Both the position numbers and the translations under genes were made by a program. Source: Bin87 sp965116565 (GTDB lineage Bacteria > Chloroflexota > Dehalococcoidia > Lucifugimonadales > UBA3495). Taken from it: a stretch of DNA of 64,000 bases. The stretch spans positions 2,046,001-2,110,000 of the forward strand of contig OZ220699.1 of assembly GCA_965116565.1 (NCBI GenBank), given 5' to 3'. The notes below the pieces were generated by a model, which ran no database searches, had not been told where the DNA came from, and worked only from the letters and a program-made list of their open reading frames with translations. Shown here piece after piece: positions 17,448 through 27,170 of the stretch; position 1 is the stretch's first letter, and each line of letters opens with the position of its first letter.

Positions 17448-18446
17448 ATGCTGACCACCGTCGCCGCCGGCCGGGTGTATGACTACAGCTACTGCATAGG
17501 CATGTACAGTCAGGACGGCCGGGGATTTTGGACCCCCCAGGATTTCGTCCTGGCATCGAACGGTCGAATTTATGTGTTGAGCCGCGGTGTGGAACAATTG
17601 GGTCAGCGTGTCACCAAGATCAACTTTGACCACGAGTTTCAAGGACAGTTCGGCTCCGTCGGCGAGGGAGACGGGGGCTTCGTTTGGCCCCGGTCAATTG
17701 ATTTGGACCAGCACGGCCGAGTGTTCGTTTCGGACGAGTATCTCAACCGGGTAACCATTTACAGTGAAGAGGGCAGTTATCGATATCACTGGGGCAGGTC
17801 CGGCAGCGGAGACGGGCAGCTAAACGGACCGTCAGGAATTGCTTTCGATTCCCGGGGAACCATTTGGGTGGTGGACAGCTTGAATCACCGGGTGCAGAGT
17901 TTCAGCCAGATCGGTGAGTTTCAGTCCAAATTCGGGAAGCGAGGTGACGGTGACGGAGATCTGGAGATGCCATGGGGCATCTGCATCGACAGTCACGACA
18001 ACATCTACGTCGCGGATTGGGGAAATAACCGGGTGCAAAAGTTCGCCCCTACTGGGGAGTTGCTCGTTAAGTTCGAAGGCTCCAGCGCCGGGGTGGGTTC
18101 GCTCAAAGGGCCATCCGGTGTAGCTGTGGACTCAGATGGAGATGTATACGTAACTGACTGGGGGAACCACCGAGTCCAGATCTACGCCGCCGACGGCCAA
18201 TATATTACGGCTCTGGTCGGTGACGCCCAAGAGCCCTCGCCATGGGCCCAGACCTACATCGATGCCAACCCGGATATCATCAAAGCCAGGCGGCGGACCG
18301 ATCTGGAGCCTGAATGGCGGTTCCGGCGGCCAGTGGCGGTCAACGTTGACGCAGACGACCGGATCATAGTTTTGGAGTCCTACCATCACCGGCTTCAAAT
18401 CTACAACAAGCTACAGGATTACGAGGAACCCTCAATAAACTTGTAG
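17448..18446 (+). CDS. NHL-repeat beta-propeller protein
   Basis: A 332-aa protein built from about six NHL repeats with the pattern G.GDGQL..P.GIA.D..G.IWVVD..NHRVQ.F. Good copies start at about residues 60, 108, 155, 202, and 280. NHL propellers bind proteins, sugars or nucleic acids, or act as lyases and sensors. The start ATG 17448 follows GAGAGGGGAT. It begins 35 bases after the DUF1501 stop, the third gene of the cluster. No signal peptide is seen. Combination with DUF1800/DUF1501 suggests a common, unknown process. Confidence 0.88.
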   Translation: MLTTVAAGRVYDYSYCIGMYSQDGRGFWTPQDFVLASNGRIYVLSRGVEQLGQRVTKINFDHEFQGQFGSVGEGDGGFVWPRSIDLDQHGRVFVSDEYLNRVTIYSEEGSYRYHWGRSGSGDGQLNGPSGIAFDSRGTIWVVDSLNHRVQSFSQIGEFQSKFGKRGDGDGDLEMPWGICIDSHDNIYVADWGNNRVQKFAPTGELLVKFEGSSAGVGSLKGPSGVAVDSDGDVYVTDWGNHRVQIYAADGQYITALVGDAQEPSPWAQTYIDANPDIIKARRRTDLEPEWRFRRPVAVNVDADDRIIVLESYHHRLQIYNKLQDYEEPSINL

Positions 18447-18602
18447 GCGACTGCACGTCTCCAAATATTTGCCCGTTGCCGGTCACTCTCCCAGTCCGGC
18501 CCACCACGTATACGGTAGACAGAACCGTCTTCGAGACGTGGCAACGCAGCCTTTGATCCCCTAGCGCGGCTATCCTCAGGTAGGGTTCGGGCTCCCTCGG
18601 GT

Positions 18603-18884
18603 TCACTCATGGGCTTTCGAAATGGCAGACGTGGTCAGGCGGATGGTGGCGATGGAAGCGCCGGAGGCCGCCAGGTAGCGGGCCGCGGTGAGAGACTTGG
18701 CCGGCGGAGCGGAGAAGCCCGCCTCGCCGCACCAGTCGGCGAAGATGAGCCACTGGGCGGCGTAGGTCCGGCGGGTGTTGTCGGAGAGGACCGACTCCAG
18801 AGACGAAGCCACGCCCTGGTCGGCGGCCTGTAGATCGGGAAGGGACGGGGGTTGGTGTGGAACGAGCTCTCGTCCGGCAGCGAA
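18603..18884 (-). pseudogene. tyrosine recombinase N-terminal fragment
   Basis: Open frame on the minus strand without an ATG, reading LESVLSDNTRRTYAAQW, then FADWCGEAGFSAPPAKSLTAARYLA and ATIRLTTSAISKAHE before a TGA. This is the core-binding (SAM-like) N-terminal domain of XerC/D-type phage integrases. The catalytic domain with R..HxxR..Y is missing: the sequence beyond the stop (below 18603) does not continue it in any frame I could recognise. A truncated integrase. Confidence 0.7.
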
Positions 18885-19301
18885 TCACCCTAGCTCCCCT
18901 GTTTGGCACTTGGCGGGTACAAGGCATCAACCCACTGACCGCCTGCCGTCAACTCCTCGCTGCCCCTCAACCCTGAACAGTTACCTTCTCCGCGACGGCC
19001 CGGGCGGCATTTCACGATGCTCACCGCTGTCGCATGCGGTCCCGCTGGCTGCTCATCATCAGTGCGGGCGGTCTCTGCCCGTTGGGATCCCGACAATGCG
19101 GCAGCGTCCAAAAAACCTGCCCCACCAGCCCTTTCCCGCGCATGGCGCGGTCGGGCCGAGATGCACGGGATTATATCAGCCAGTCCAACTGGTAACGGTC
19201 GCCACCACACTTCGTGATAACCGAATGACCCGGCCGGGAAACCGGCGCGGGAAATGACCAGTTTCCTGCCATCGCCCGCCCGGTGGACAATGGGCGCGGC
19301 G
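18885..19301. other. gene-poor interval with a possible IS end
   Basis: It contains AACCCTGAACAGTTAC near 18970-18985, nearly the same as a site at 45341. I see no intact gene. Confidence 0.4.
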
Positions 19302-20489
19302 TTACGGGCCTCTGCGGAGTGGCTGCAGCCTCCGGTAGGTCGCGGTGCGCCACAGCCATTCGGCCGGTCCAAAGCGGAATCTGTCGAGCCATGCCTGCGA
19401 CCACCAGAACTGGATTGCCCAAACCGCGAACACGAACAACAGGATCGCCGACCGGTTCACGGCATCGACATCGCCGAGCAACACGGTGAGGACCAGCGCG
19501 CCCAAGATGGTTTGGGTCAGATAGTTCGTCAGCGCCATCCGGCCCACGGCACGCAGCCGTCGCTTGATCCACGAATCGTCGCGGTTGCTCCACAGCAGGA
19601 TACAGCCCATATAACCGAGGGACGCCGGAATGGTGCCCAGCGTGTTTGGTACCTGGCCGATGAACGCAACATGGCGTGAATAGTCGTTGGCGGCGGTGAC
19701 TATCACGCCAAGCGCGGCCAATCCCAGGCCGGTGACCAGCCCGACGATTGCGGTGACGCGGTATGTCCCCACGGACGAGGTTCCGTTCATGAAACCGGTG
19801 CGATACAAACCCGCCCCCACCAGGATCAATCCCAGGGCGCGCAGGAAGTAGCCAAGGAGGACGGTGGGCCCCAACGCCACGTCCGTTTCAATCTCTCCGG
19901 GCGTCCAGATACCGGACAGAGGGACGCCGCTCGCGTCGGCGATGTATTGCGTTGCCAACGAGCAAACCGCGGACAACATGAACACCACCACCCCGCAGAC
20001 GATCAGCGTTTTGTTGCCCAGATTCCGCATCGCGATCAGCGCCACCGCAGCGATGGCGTAAAAGGTCAAAACGTCGCCTTCCCAGATCATGAAGTGCAGG
20101 ACGCCCACCAACAGCAGGATCGCGTTGCGCCACAGGTTCAGCAGCACGGCGCGCCGGCCCGCCAGCGCCGCTCGGTCAATGAACAGCATGATGCCCGCGC
20201 CGAACAGCATTGAAAACAGGCCCATGAATTTCTGGTCGATGAAAATCTCTCCGAAAATCCCCACCGTCCAATCCAGCCACGTTTCGCACCCTCCCGCGCT
20301 CAGGTTGAGATAGGCCGGCAGCCCGAATCTGAAATCCACGGCGTTCATCAACAGGATTCCCAAAATGGCCACGCCACGGACCAGGTCCAGGCTTGCGATC
20401 CGTGTGTGGTCGCCGACCGGGCCGGCGTTCGTGGTGTACTGGTGGGCTCTCAAAGTTTCACACTCCCGAGGTTGAAAGCGCAGTAACAT
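19302..20489 (-). CDS. DUF418 domain-containing membrane protein
   Basis: A multi-pass membrane protein of the DUF418/YeiB family, about 395 aa from ATG 20489 (the frame is open to 20549, so the start is uncertain). The family opening RIASLDLVRGVAILGILLMN is present, followed by about ten hydrophobic segments. The C-terminal DUF418 part includes GRMALTNYLTQTI and the terminal WLWRTATYRRLQPL. The related acyltransferase-3-like fold suggests possible transport or modification of small molecules, but no function is established. Monocistronic, upstream of and divergent from the HTH-membrane gene at 21152. Confidence 0.88.
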   Translation of the reverse strand: MLLRFQPRECETLRAHQYTTNAGPVGDHTRIASLDLVRGVAILGILLMNAVDFRFGLPAYLNLSAGGCETWLDWTVGIFGEIFIDQKFMGLFSMLFGAGIMLFIDRAALAGRRAVLLNLWRNAILLLVGVLHFMIWEGDVLTFYAIAAVALIAMRNLGNKTLIVCGVVVFMLSAVCSLATQYIADASGVPLSGIWTPGEIETDVALGPTVLLGYFLRALGLILVGAGLYRTGFMNGTSSVGTYRVTAIVGLVTGLGLAALGVIVTAANDYSRHVAFIGQVPNTLGTIPASLGYMGCILLWSNRDDSWIKRRLRAVGRMALTNYLTQTILGALVLTVLLGDVDAVNRSAILLFVFAVWAIQFWWSQAWLDRFRFGPAEWLWRTATYRRLQPLRRGP

Positions 20490-20549
20490 AGCACGCGCAA
20501 ACGGAAGCGCAACCCCGCGAGGGAGGAGGTACCTGTTCAAGGGTGTCAA

Positions 20550-21151
20550 AAACCTCCTCTCCCTTGCCGGGATCGGGTTGAGGCGAGGGGGATTCTCTTC
20601 TCAGTTTCATCCCCTGCTCCCTGCTCAAGGCCAACTTATTGGACACCCTCGCAAACCCTGGGGTGCTGCAGAACAACAAAGCCGTCATACCGTCGAAAGA
20701 ACGTCACCCCACACTTGATGCGGGTCCGGTTACCAGGAAATCGTTGCTTTGTTCGCGTAGGCCGGTGAGTGGTGTTCTTGGGTTCCTGCTTTCGCAGGAA
20801 TCACGTGGCCCCAGGAATCAAACCCAGCAACTCTGAATAATTACGGGGTACTCTACTTGTAAAAGATGCGCGATAAGGGCAATTATTGCGCACAGAATGG
20901 ACGTTCGCAAGACGCTGATTTCTCCGTCGTTTGTCTGAGCACGGCGACGGATGGCCCCAGCCGCCGCCACGACGCACCCATGATGAGTGCCTGTCCCGGT
21001 TCATTCGGCAGCTCCCCGCCCGCCGTGAAGCCTTGCGGAAAACGGCCGGCGGTCGTATTTTCAACCGGCGGAATCTCAAGGACGCTCGTTAGCGTTCGTT
21101 TGGAATGTCTAACGAATCAAGCACAATGTTCGGCCGCATGGCATCAGAGGA
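20550..21151. other. intergenic region with REP-like palindromes
   Basis: No gene. A perfect hairpin TTCCTGC-tttc-GCAGGAA lies at 20783-20800 next to CTTGATGCGGGTCC, a pair of motifs I recognise as a common bacterial interspersed repeat. The last 280 bases precede the HTH-membrane gene and must contain its promoter. Confidence 0.5.
20783..20800. repeat. REP-like hairpin
   Basis: Seven-base perfect inverted repeat with a 4-base loop (TTTC), a typical TTCCTGC-type extragenic palindrome. Confidence 0.55.
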
Positions 21152-22483
21152 ATGGCATCAGAACGGGATATACAAAGGTCTCGGGCAGCCCAGGTAGGGT
21201 TCCTGATGAGAGCCTACCGGGAATCGTTCGTCCCCGGTCCGGGCAGGAGGGGCCTGTCGCAGGAAGAACTGCTGCGCCGGATGGCCGACGTGGACGCCGA
21301 ATATGCGCAACGGTACAGCCATACCACCGTGTCCCGATGGGAGTCGGGCACAACCCGTCCTACGGTCGATCGGCTGCGGGTATTTGGGAAGGCGCTGAAC
21401 CTGTCCGAAGACCAGGTCGCGGGGATGCTTTACCTGGCCGGGCTGGCGGAGGACTATCAAGAGGCGTCCGAACAATCGGTGGGCAGGGAAGTGTCCCGGT
21501 TTGCCGTCGCCGCGAACGGTGAACATTTTGGGCCTGACGCTATTGGAACCCCGGAGCATGCGGGGGAAGTCCACGCGTTCAGTCTGGTTCGCGAAGTCGT
21601 GTGGTTTTTTGTCTTCAGGCTGCTGGTGCCGGGAGCACTGATCGCAGGGTTTCATTGGATGCTGTCGGCGTTGGGGTGGAACAACACCTGGATGCCGGTG
21701 ATCTGCGTGGCGTTCGCATGGCTGGTGGTGCTGGGCCCAGGTTTCGTCTTACCCGACGCGTCAGCAGGACTGAGGGAGTTCTACTGGATTTCGGTGTTCT
21801 TCGTCCTGACCACCCCTTTGCTGCAGTTCGCTCCACTGGGGTTGGACCACTACAACTTCCACCAGATCGCTGGCTTCAGCGGCACGATGATGCCCTACAT
21901 GCTCGCGTTGCTGACGAACCTGCTGCTGGCGTGGACTGCCGGGCTCATGTTCCACCTGCTGCGCCGCTGGCGTTACCGGGACGGCACCACCGTCGGAGGC
22001 ACGGTAACGGGGGCAGCGTCCGTCTGTATACCGCCGGTGGGCATGGTGTACACCGTGGTGTTGATCACCACCAACTTTTCGGTGGCGGTGCAACTCTCGG
22101 TGGTGTTTGCCGTGCTGCCGATGGCTTTCGCTCTCTTGCTGGTTTTCCGGGACACGGCAGTAACCTTTACTGAACGTGATCAGAGGGCGCTGTTCTCCGC
22201 GATGGTGGCCGCGGCTTGCGTATCCGTGCCGGTTGGTATCGCCGTGATCATGGCAATATTTCTCTCGCCCGATTTCCCATCGGTGCTGCCCGACCACAAC
22301 CTGATACGCTCGTGGCAACTGGACTTCGCCTCCCTGGGATACACGAGGGAAGAGGCTCTGGACCGAGTCAACCTGGGTTACATCTGGCACGCGACGTCCC
22401 TGCTGATTTACATGGCGTGCGTGGTCGGAGGCCGTCTGTTTATGGAAGTCCACCGGTTGGGCACCAGGGACGAACTGGCGTAA
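21152..22483 (+). CDS. membrane protein with N-terminal helix-turn-helix domain (paralogue 1)
   Basis: A 443-aa protein. Residues 35-82 form an HTH_XRE-like domain: GLSQEELLRRM, then SHTTVSRWESGTTRPTVDRL, the classic recognition helix, and FGKALNLSEDQVAGMLYLAGL. A linker to about 145 is followed by about nine hydrophobic helices, with WMPVICVAFAWLVVLGP and GLREFYWISVFFVLTTPLL among them, and a conserved tail LPDHNLIRSWQLDF...GYTREEALDRVNLGYIWH. The paralogue at 60537 aligns with the same spacing for the first 100 residues. A membrane-anchored one-component regulator is the natural reading; the signal sensed is unknown. It lies just upstream of three giant surface-protein genes. The start has a weak ribosome site and may be slightly off. 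Confidence 0.85.
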   Translation: MASERDIQRSRAAQVGFLMRAYRESFVPGPGRRGLSQEELLRRMADVDAEYAQRYSHTTVSRWESGTTRPTVDRLRVFGKALNLSEDQVAGMLYLAGLAEDYQEASEQSVGREVSRFAVAANGEHFGPDAIGTPEHAGEVHAFSLVREVVWFFVFRLLVPGALIAGFHWMLSALGWNNTWMPVICVAFAWLVVLGPGFVLPDASAGLREFYWISVFFVLTTPLLQFAPLGLDHYNFHQIAGFSGTMMPYMLALLTNLLLAWTAGLMFHLLRRWRYRDGTTVGGTVTGAASVCIPPVGMVYTVVLITTNFSVAVQLSVVFAVLPMAFALLLVFRDTAVTFTERDQRALFSAMVAAACVSVPVGIAVIMAIFLSPDFPSVLPDHNLIRSWQLDFASLGYTREEALDRVNLGYIWHATSLLIYMACVVGGRLFMEVHRLGTRDELA

Positions 22484-23188
22484 AGGCATCAACACCCCGG
22501 GGATGGAATGCGCGCCTGGGAGACCCCCGGCTCGCGGGAGTCAGGAAGGGCGCCGCGAAAGGCGTGTCTCACCAAGCCACGCCTCCTGGCCGGCGCCGTT
22601 GGCTTTCGCCGCATTGTCGCACCGCCAATCGTAGCGGCCGCCCACCACGCAGGGATGGGCTGTTCCGCCCACCGACCCTTCCGAATGGAGCGCTCGGCGG
22701 CGTTGGCAGGCCGGTGCAGAAAGCGGGACACGGACAACAGAAGCACGCACATGTGCATTTTTGCCCGGGGCACACACTTTTTTCGCATGGGGCCATATCG
22801 TGGTTGCAAGCGGACATATCGTTGAGGCGTCCGCCCTATTTTAGAAGGCCCCCACATAGGGGGTCGTAATCGCCCGACATCGCCAATAATGCAAATGAAG
22901 CGCTTGATAGTACATCGATAGCCCCGGCAATTCCGGGACGGCCAGTTGCTGACCCCTTCAGCTTGCGGGCAGCGCTAACTGAGCCATCCGGCCTGACCAA
23001 TACTGGCGCGCCGGTCGCGGTCCCCGATTTTTCCTCGCATGCCCCTTCCCGGCGTCAAGCCGGCTTGGGCGACCAACGCCGTCCTGCCCTTCCGCGTGTG
23101 GTCGAGGGATACGAGGCAGGGGCGTTGGTGGAGAAACGCCCGCGATGCATTGAACCCGATCGCTCAATAACTTCACAGGAGGACTCCA
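22484..23188. other. long leader/intergenic region before surface protein 1
   Basis: No credible gene in 700 bases. It contains GGCCCCC-acat-AGGGGGTC-like hairpin sequence near 22847-22865 and AT-rich DNA at 22880-22920 that may hold a promoter. Confidence 0.45.
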
Positions 23189-26100
23189 ATGAGTGTGATT
23201 ACCGACAAATTGCGACCGGCGAAACGTCCGATCTGGATCGTTCTCGCGGCCCTGGCCGTCGCCGCCGCATTGGCAATACAGGGCCCGACACCGGCATTGG
23301 CTTACGCCGACGTTCTCGAAATCAAATGTAATCAGAACCCGGTCAGCGAAGGCGACTCATACCGGCTGCATATCGAAAAACCCGGGAACATGAGCGGGCA
23401 GCCGTTGTCGATACGAAATGAGACGATGAAGGTTTACTGGACCACGGAGAGCGACACCGCCGACGCATCCGACTACAGCGCGCTGTATCACGAAGGACAG
23501 GCCAGCAACCACTTCCAGAGCTGGAACGGGCGGATGGGGCGTACCTTCTACACCAACGAGGATGATCTGTCGGAACTGACGGAGCAGTTCACCGTCAAGG
23601 CCGAAAACGCCGAAAATGACGAGACGGTTGGGGAATGCGGCATCGAGATCACCGACGACGACGGGCCGGGTTCGTACGACACCCAGATCATCGGGGAGCC
23701 CACCAGCGGGACTTACCGACAAGGCGATGTCATCTATTTCAGAGTGCCATTCACCCACGACGTGCTCGTTACGGGCGGAACGCCGACCCTGGGCTTGCAC
23801 GTGGGCGAAGGGAGCGGGGACGAACCGAACCGCCACGCTACCTATGTTAACGGGTCCGGATACTCGCTGCTGTTTTTCCGGTACCTGGTCGGACCCGGGG
23901 ACCGTGATCCCGACGGTTTCTCAGTGCCGCCCGGCGAGTTCGGAGGAACCGGGGAAATCAAGGGGCGGTGGATCCAGGCCGACCTGAACCAGAAATACCA
24001 CGGTCTGGTCGGCGGCGCCCAACAAAAGGTGATGGGCCAAACGCAGGTCACGAACGTGTCGATGGCATCCACCCCGGAGCGCGGCGATACCTACCGGCGC
24101 GGTGAGAACATCGAGGTCGCGGTTAGATTCAGCAGGAATGTCCGGGTCAACGGGTCCGTGTATCTGCGACTGAAGGTTGGCGACGGCCCCGGTTTCCTGA
24201 AGGAGGCGCCCTATCAACGCGGGTCCGGCACCGATACCCTGGTTTTCAGGTACACGGTCAACGCGTTCGATATTGATCCGACCGGTATCACTGTGGCCCC
24301 CGGGGTCAGCGATCCCGACGAGCGGAATGGCATCCTGGGTACCGGTTCGGTCGTGCACATGCAAAACGGGAACGAGCACCCGGTGTACATCTCCTACGAC
24401 GCGCTGATCGACCGACCGCACCACAAGGTGGACGGCAGGGCCTACGTCAAGAGCGTCGCCATCACTTCGGAGCCGGATGACGGCGACCACTACGTTGCTG
24501 GCGAGGAAATCCTGATCGCCCTGACTTTCGACCAAGCGGTTTCCGTAGAACCGGAACCTGGCATCACCATCGAAGTTGGGGACAACAAGAAACGCGCGCG
24601 CTACCTCAGCGGTTCATCCACCGAAACGCTGGTGTTCCGATACGAGGTCGCCGATGACGACGTGGACCACGATGGCATATCGGTGCCGTGGCAGAACGGT
24701 TTCAAGGGCAGCGGACGCGTCCGGGAAGTCGAAACGAATTCCAAGGTGAATGAGCGCATTCCGAGAGTGGGTCACTTGTCCGCCCACCGGGTCAACGGCG
24801 TCCTGCCCACCGTCGTGGCGAGCGAGATCGTTTCGGACCCGGCCAGAGGCGACGTGTACGGCTTTGGGGAAACCATCGAGATCGCGCTGGAGTTCGATGA
24901 AGCGGTGGACGTTGCGGGCCTGCCGTCGATCAGCATACTGGTGGATGGCAGTGCCAACCCCGAGCGAAGCGCCGTTTACGACCGGGGATCGGGCACGGAC
25001 ACCCTGGTCTTCGCCTACACGGTGCAGACTGCGGACCTGGATTTTGACGGTGTCGCGCTGCCCGAGCGGGACAGAGACGGATTTGGGCCGGCCACGGCTC
25101 ACGTCTATCAGGCGGGCACCGAAAACGCCGTCACTGGACACATTGTCGGCTTTGAAGACGCGACTGGGCACCAAATCGACGGGCGCCCTCGGGCAACCGC
25201 CACCGCAGTGACTTCCTCCCCGGCGCAAGCCGGGGTTTACCGCGCCGGGGAGACGATTTTGATCTCGCTGACCTACGACCGCCCGGTGGTGGTCGAGGGC
25301 ACGCCGTCCGTGGCCCTGGAGATCGGCGATCACCACGCTGAGGCGACCTATCGCGGCGGGTCCGGCACGAACAGCATTGAGTTCGGTTACGACGTGCAAA
25401 TCCACGACCGGGACCTCGACGGCTTCGCCCTGCCGGCCGGAGAAGGTCAAAGCTTCCACGACGGAGCTGTATACTCGGCAGGTCGAGAAATTGAGCTGGT
25501 CGCAACGTACCCTGGATTTGCGAGCCAGCAAGACCACCGGATTGTCGGACAGGTTTACGTGACCGACATATCCATGGGTTCTGATCCCGGACACGACGAC
25601 ACCTACGAGCTCGGGGACATAATCCGGGTATTGGTCAGGTTTGATGACGAAGTCACCGTGACCGGCACGCCCCGGATTTCTTTGAACTTGGGCCGTTCCA
25701 CCGTGGCGGCAGACTTCCAGGGTATTCACAACCCGGGCGACGATGCCTCGCCCTCCACCGGCGACGTGCTGACCTTCGCGTACACGGTGCAGGACGGCGA
25801 TGAAGACGACAACGGCATCACAGTCGCGGCAAACTCGCTGGACCTGCACGGCGGTTCCATCCTCGACGCCGCGGGCCAAGACGTCCTCCTGCGCCTCGAC
25901 GCCGAAACGTTTGCCGGCCATCTGGTCGGCGTCGTGCCGCCCGTCCTGATAGGCGCCTGGACCTCCGAGGACGGCCAAGAGGTGATCCTCACCTTCAGCG
26001 AAAACGTCCACGTGCGCCCCGACGTGCGCACGTTGAGCGCTTTCACCGGCGTTGCCCTGAGTTCCTACCCGCGCGTGCTGATCGACATATTTGTTGACGG

Positions 26101-26629
26101 ACACCGGGCCTACACCCACGGGCCGACGATTTCCGGCTCAGAAATAGTCATCAAGATGGACACGTTCATCAGGCCGGGCCAGCGGGTAACCGTCAGCCAC
26201 GACGACGTGTTCGCCAGGGATCTGCCCGGGATTCTGGTCGATGACGACGGGAACGCACTCCTGCACTTCGACGAGCGAGCAGTCGCCAACCGCTCAACGC
26301 TCAGTGCAGACGTACAGGAGTTGCTGCCAGCGCTGAGCGCATACAGCCTCACCATCGCAGAGGGCGGTACCGGTTCATACACCGTCGTATTGGGTTCCCA
26401 GCCTGATGAGGACGTTGTGGTGAATCTGTCGATCTCGCCGTCCGGCCATCTGACCGCCAGCGCGGAGAAACTCACCTTTACGCCGGAAAACTGGGACAGC
26501 CCGCAGACGGTCACACTGACGGCCGGGACGGATGACGACCATCTCAACTCCTGGCACGAGATACTCCATACCGCCGATGTGGAAGGTTTCGTGGTCGGGC
26601 ACCTCAAGGTGCTGACCGAGGACGAGTAG
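23189..26629 (+). CDS. giant secreted repeat protein 1
   Basis: An 1146-aa exported protein. A signal peptide ends near residue 40 (hydrophobic IWIVLAALAVAAALAI, then ALAYA). Residues 41-160 form a Calx-beta-like module (GRMGRTFYT...EITDDDGPG). Six repeats of about 120 aa begin near 163, 286, 417, 541, 668 and 788. Each has a GD.Y..GE.I opening, a GSGT.TLVF.Y strand and a DxDxDG loop like those that bind calcium. Residues 915-1045 resemble SwmB-type modules (EVILTFSENVHV), and 1046-1146 form a second Calx-beta-like module ending LTEDE. No C-terminal anchor, LPXTG or transmembrane helix is present. GGAGGA precedes the ATG. Function unknown: adhesion or matrix protein is inferred. Confidence 0.88.
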   Translation: MSVITDKLRPAKRPIWIVLAALAVAAALAIQGPTPALAYADVLEIKCNQNPVSEGDSYRLHIEKPGNMSGQPLSIRNETMKVYWTTESDTADASDYSALYHEGQASNHFQSWNGRMGRTFYTNEDDLSELTEQFTVKAENAENDETVGECGIEITDDDGPGSYDTQIIGEPTSGTYRQGDVIYFRVPFTHDVLVTGGTPTLGLHVGEGSGDEPNRHATYVNGSGYSLLFFRYLVGPGDRDPDGFSVPPGEFGGTGEIKGRWIQADLNQKYHGLVGGAQQKVMGQTQVTNVSMASTPERGDTYRRGENIEVAVRFSRNVRVNGSVYLRLKVGDGPGFLKEAPYQRGSGTDTLVFRYTVNAFDIDPTGITVAPGVSDPDERNGILGTGSVVHMQNGNEHPVYISYDALIDRPHHKVDGRAYVKSVAITSEPDDGDHYVAGEEILIALTFDQAVSVEPEPGITIEVGDNKKRARYLSGSSTETLVFRYEVADDDVDHDGISVPWQNGFKGSGRVREVETNSKVNERIPRVGHLSAHRVNGVLPTVVASEIVSDPARGDVYGFGETIEIALEFDEAVDVAGLPSISILVDGSANPERSAVYDRGSGTDTLVFAYTVQTADLDFDGVALPERDRDGFGPATAHVYQAGTENAVTGHIVGFEDATGHQIDGRPRATATAVTSSPAQAGVYRAGETILISLTYDRPVVVEGTPSVALEIGDHHAEATYRGGSGTNSIEFGYDVQIHDRDLDGFALPAGEGQSFHDGAVYSAGREIELVATYPGFASQQDHRIVGQVYVTDISMGSDPGHDDTYELGDIIRVLVRFDDEVTVTGTPRISLNLGRSTVAADFQGIHNPGDDASPSTGDVLTFAYTVQDGDEDDNGITVAANSLDLHGGSILDAAGQDVLLRLDAETFAGHLVGVVPPVLIGAWTSEDGQEVILTFSENVHVRPDVRTLSAFTGVALSSYPRVLIDIFVDGHRAYTHGPTISGSEIVIKMDTFIRPGQRVTVSHDDVFARDLPGILVDDDGNALLHFDERAVANRSTLSADVQELLPALSAYSLTIAEGGTGSYTVVLGSQPDEDVVVNLSISPSGHLTASAEKLTFTPENWDSPQTVTLTAGTDDDHLNSWHEILHTADVEGFVVGHLKVLTEDE

Positions 26630-27170
26630 GGATCGGTATCGCAAGGTGCTCGCATTGCGGGGGCCTCGATGGCAATCATGGTCGGTTGCCTGGCCCGGCG
26701 CGTTGCGGGCACGATGCGGAACAGCAAGAGCGAAACACAATCACTGCACTTCAAATCAAATCGTTTCGTGGGAGGACCGTTCCGCAAATGAGGTTTTGCC
26801 AACGCGGCAACCGTCCCACGACATGCGGGCCCGCAGATATCGGGGCCAATCGTATTGCAATTCGTCAAATACCCACCATAAGGACAACACTTCATCGATA
26901 AATACAGGATGCCCGATTGCGGCAGGAATATTGGCTGCCGCAATCACGACACCTGGCGTAGGGGCGGATAACTCGTCTCCGCCGTTTCACCATATGCCTG
27001 CCGAGGAGTACGGGCGTTGTGGCGGCATTGCCACTGTGTCCGATCGTGAGCGTGAGGTCCCAGGGCGCTCCTGAGGTTCGTTTCCACAGATCGGTGAGGC
27101 GGGTTCAGTGCGACGCGGAGCGCCTGCGGGTCTGCTCTCAGTCAACTTCATAACCTATACGGAGGATTCA
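26630..27170. other. intergenic region between surface proteins 1 and 2
   Basis: No gene is seen. The middle (26750-26960) is lower in G+C than the surroundings and may carry the promoter of the second surface-protein gene. Confidence 0.45.

Noticed and set aside
20458..20688. Short minus-strand frame upstream of the DUF418 gene
   Set aside because: Encodes Pro/Ser-rich sequence of the type produced by intergenic repeats (SPSPQPDPGKGEE); no ribosome site.
24614..26119. 501-codon open frame antisense to surface protein 1
   Set aside because: Mirror frame of Asp/Gly/Val-rich coding DNA; similar shadows exist opposite surface proteins 2 and 3. No start context or family match.
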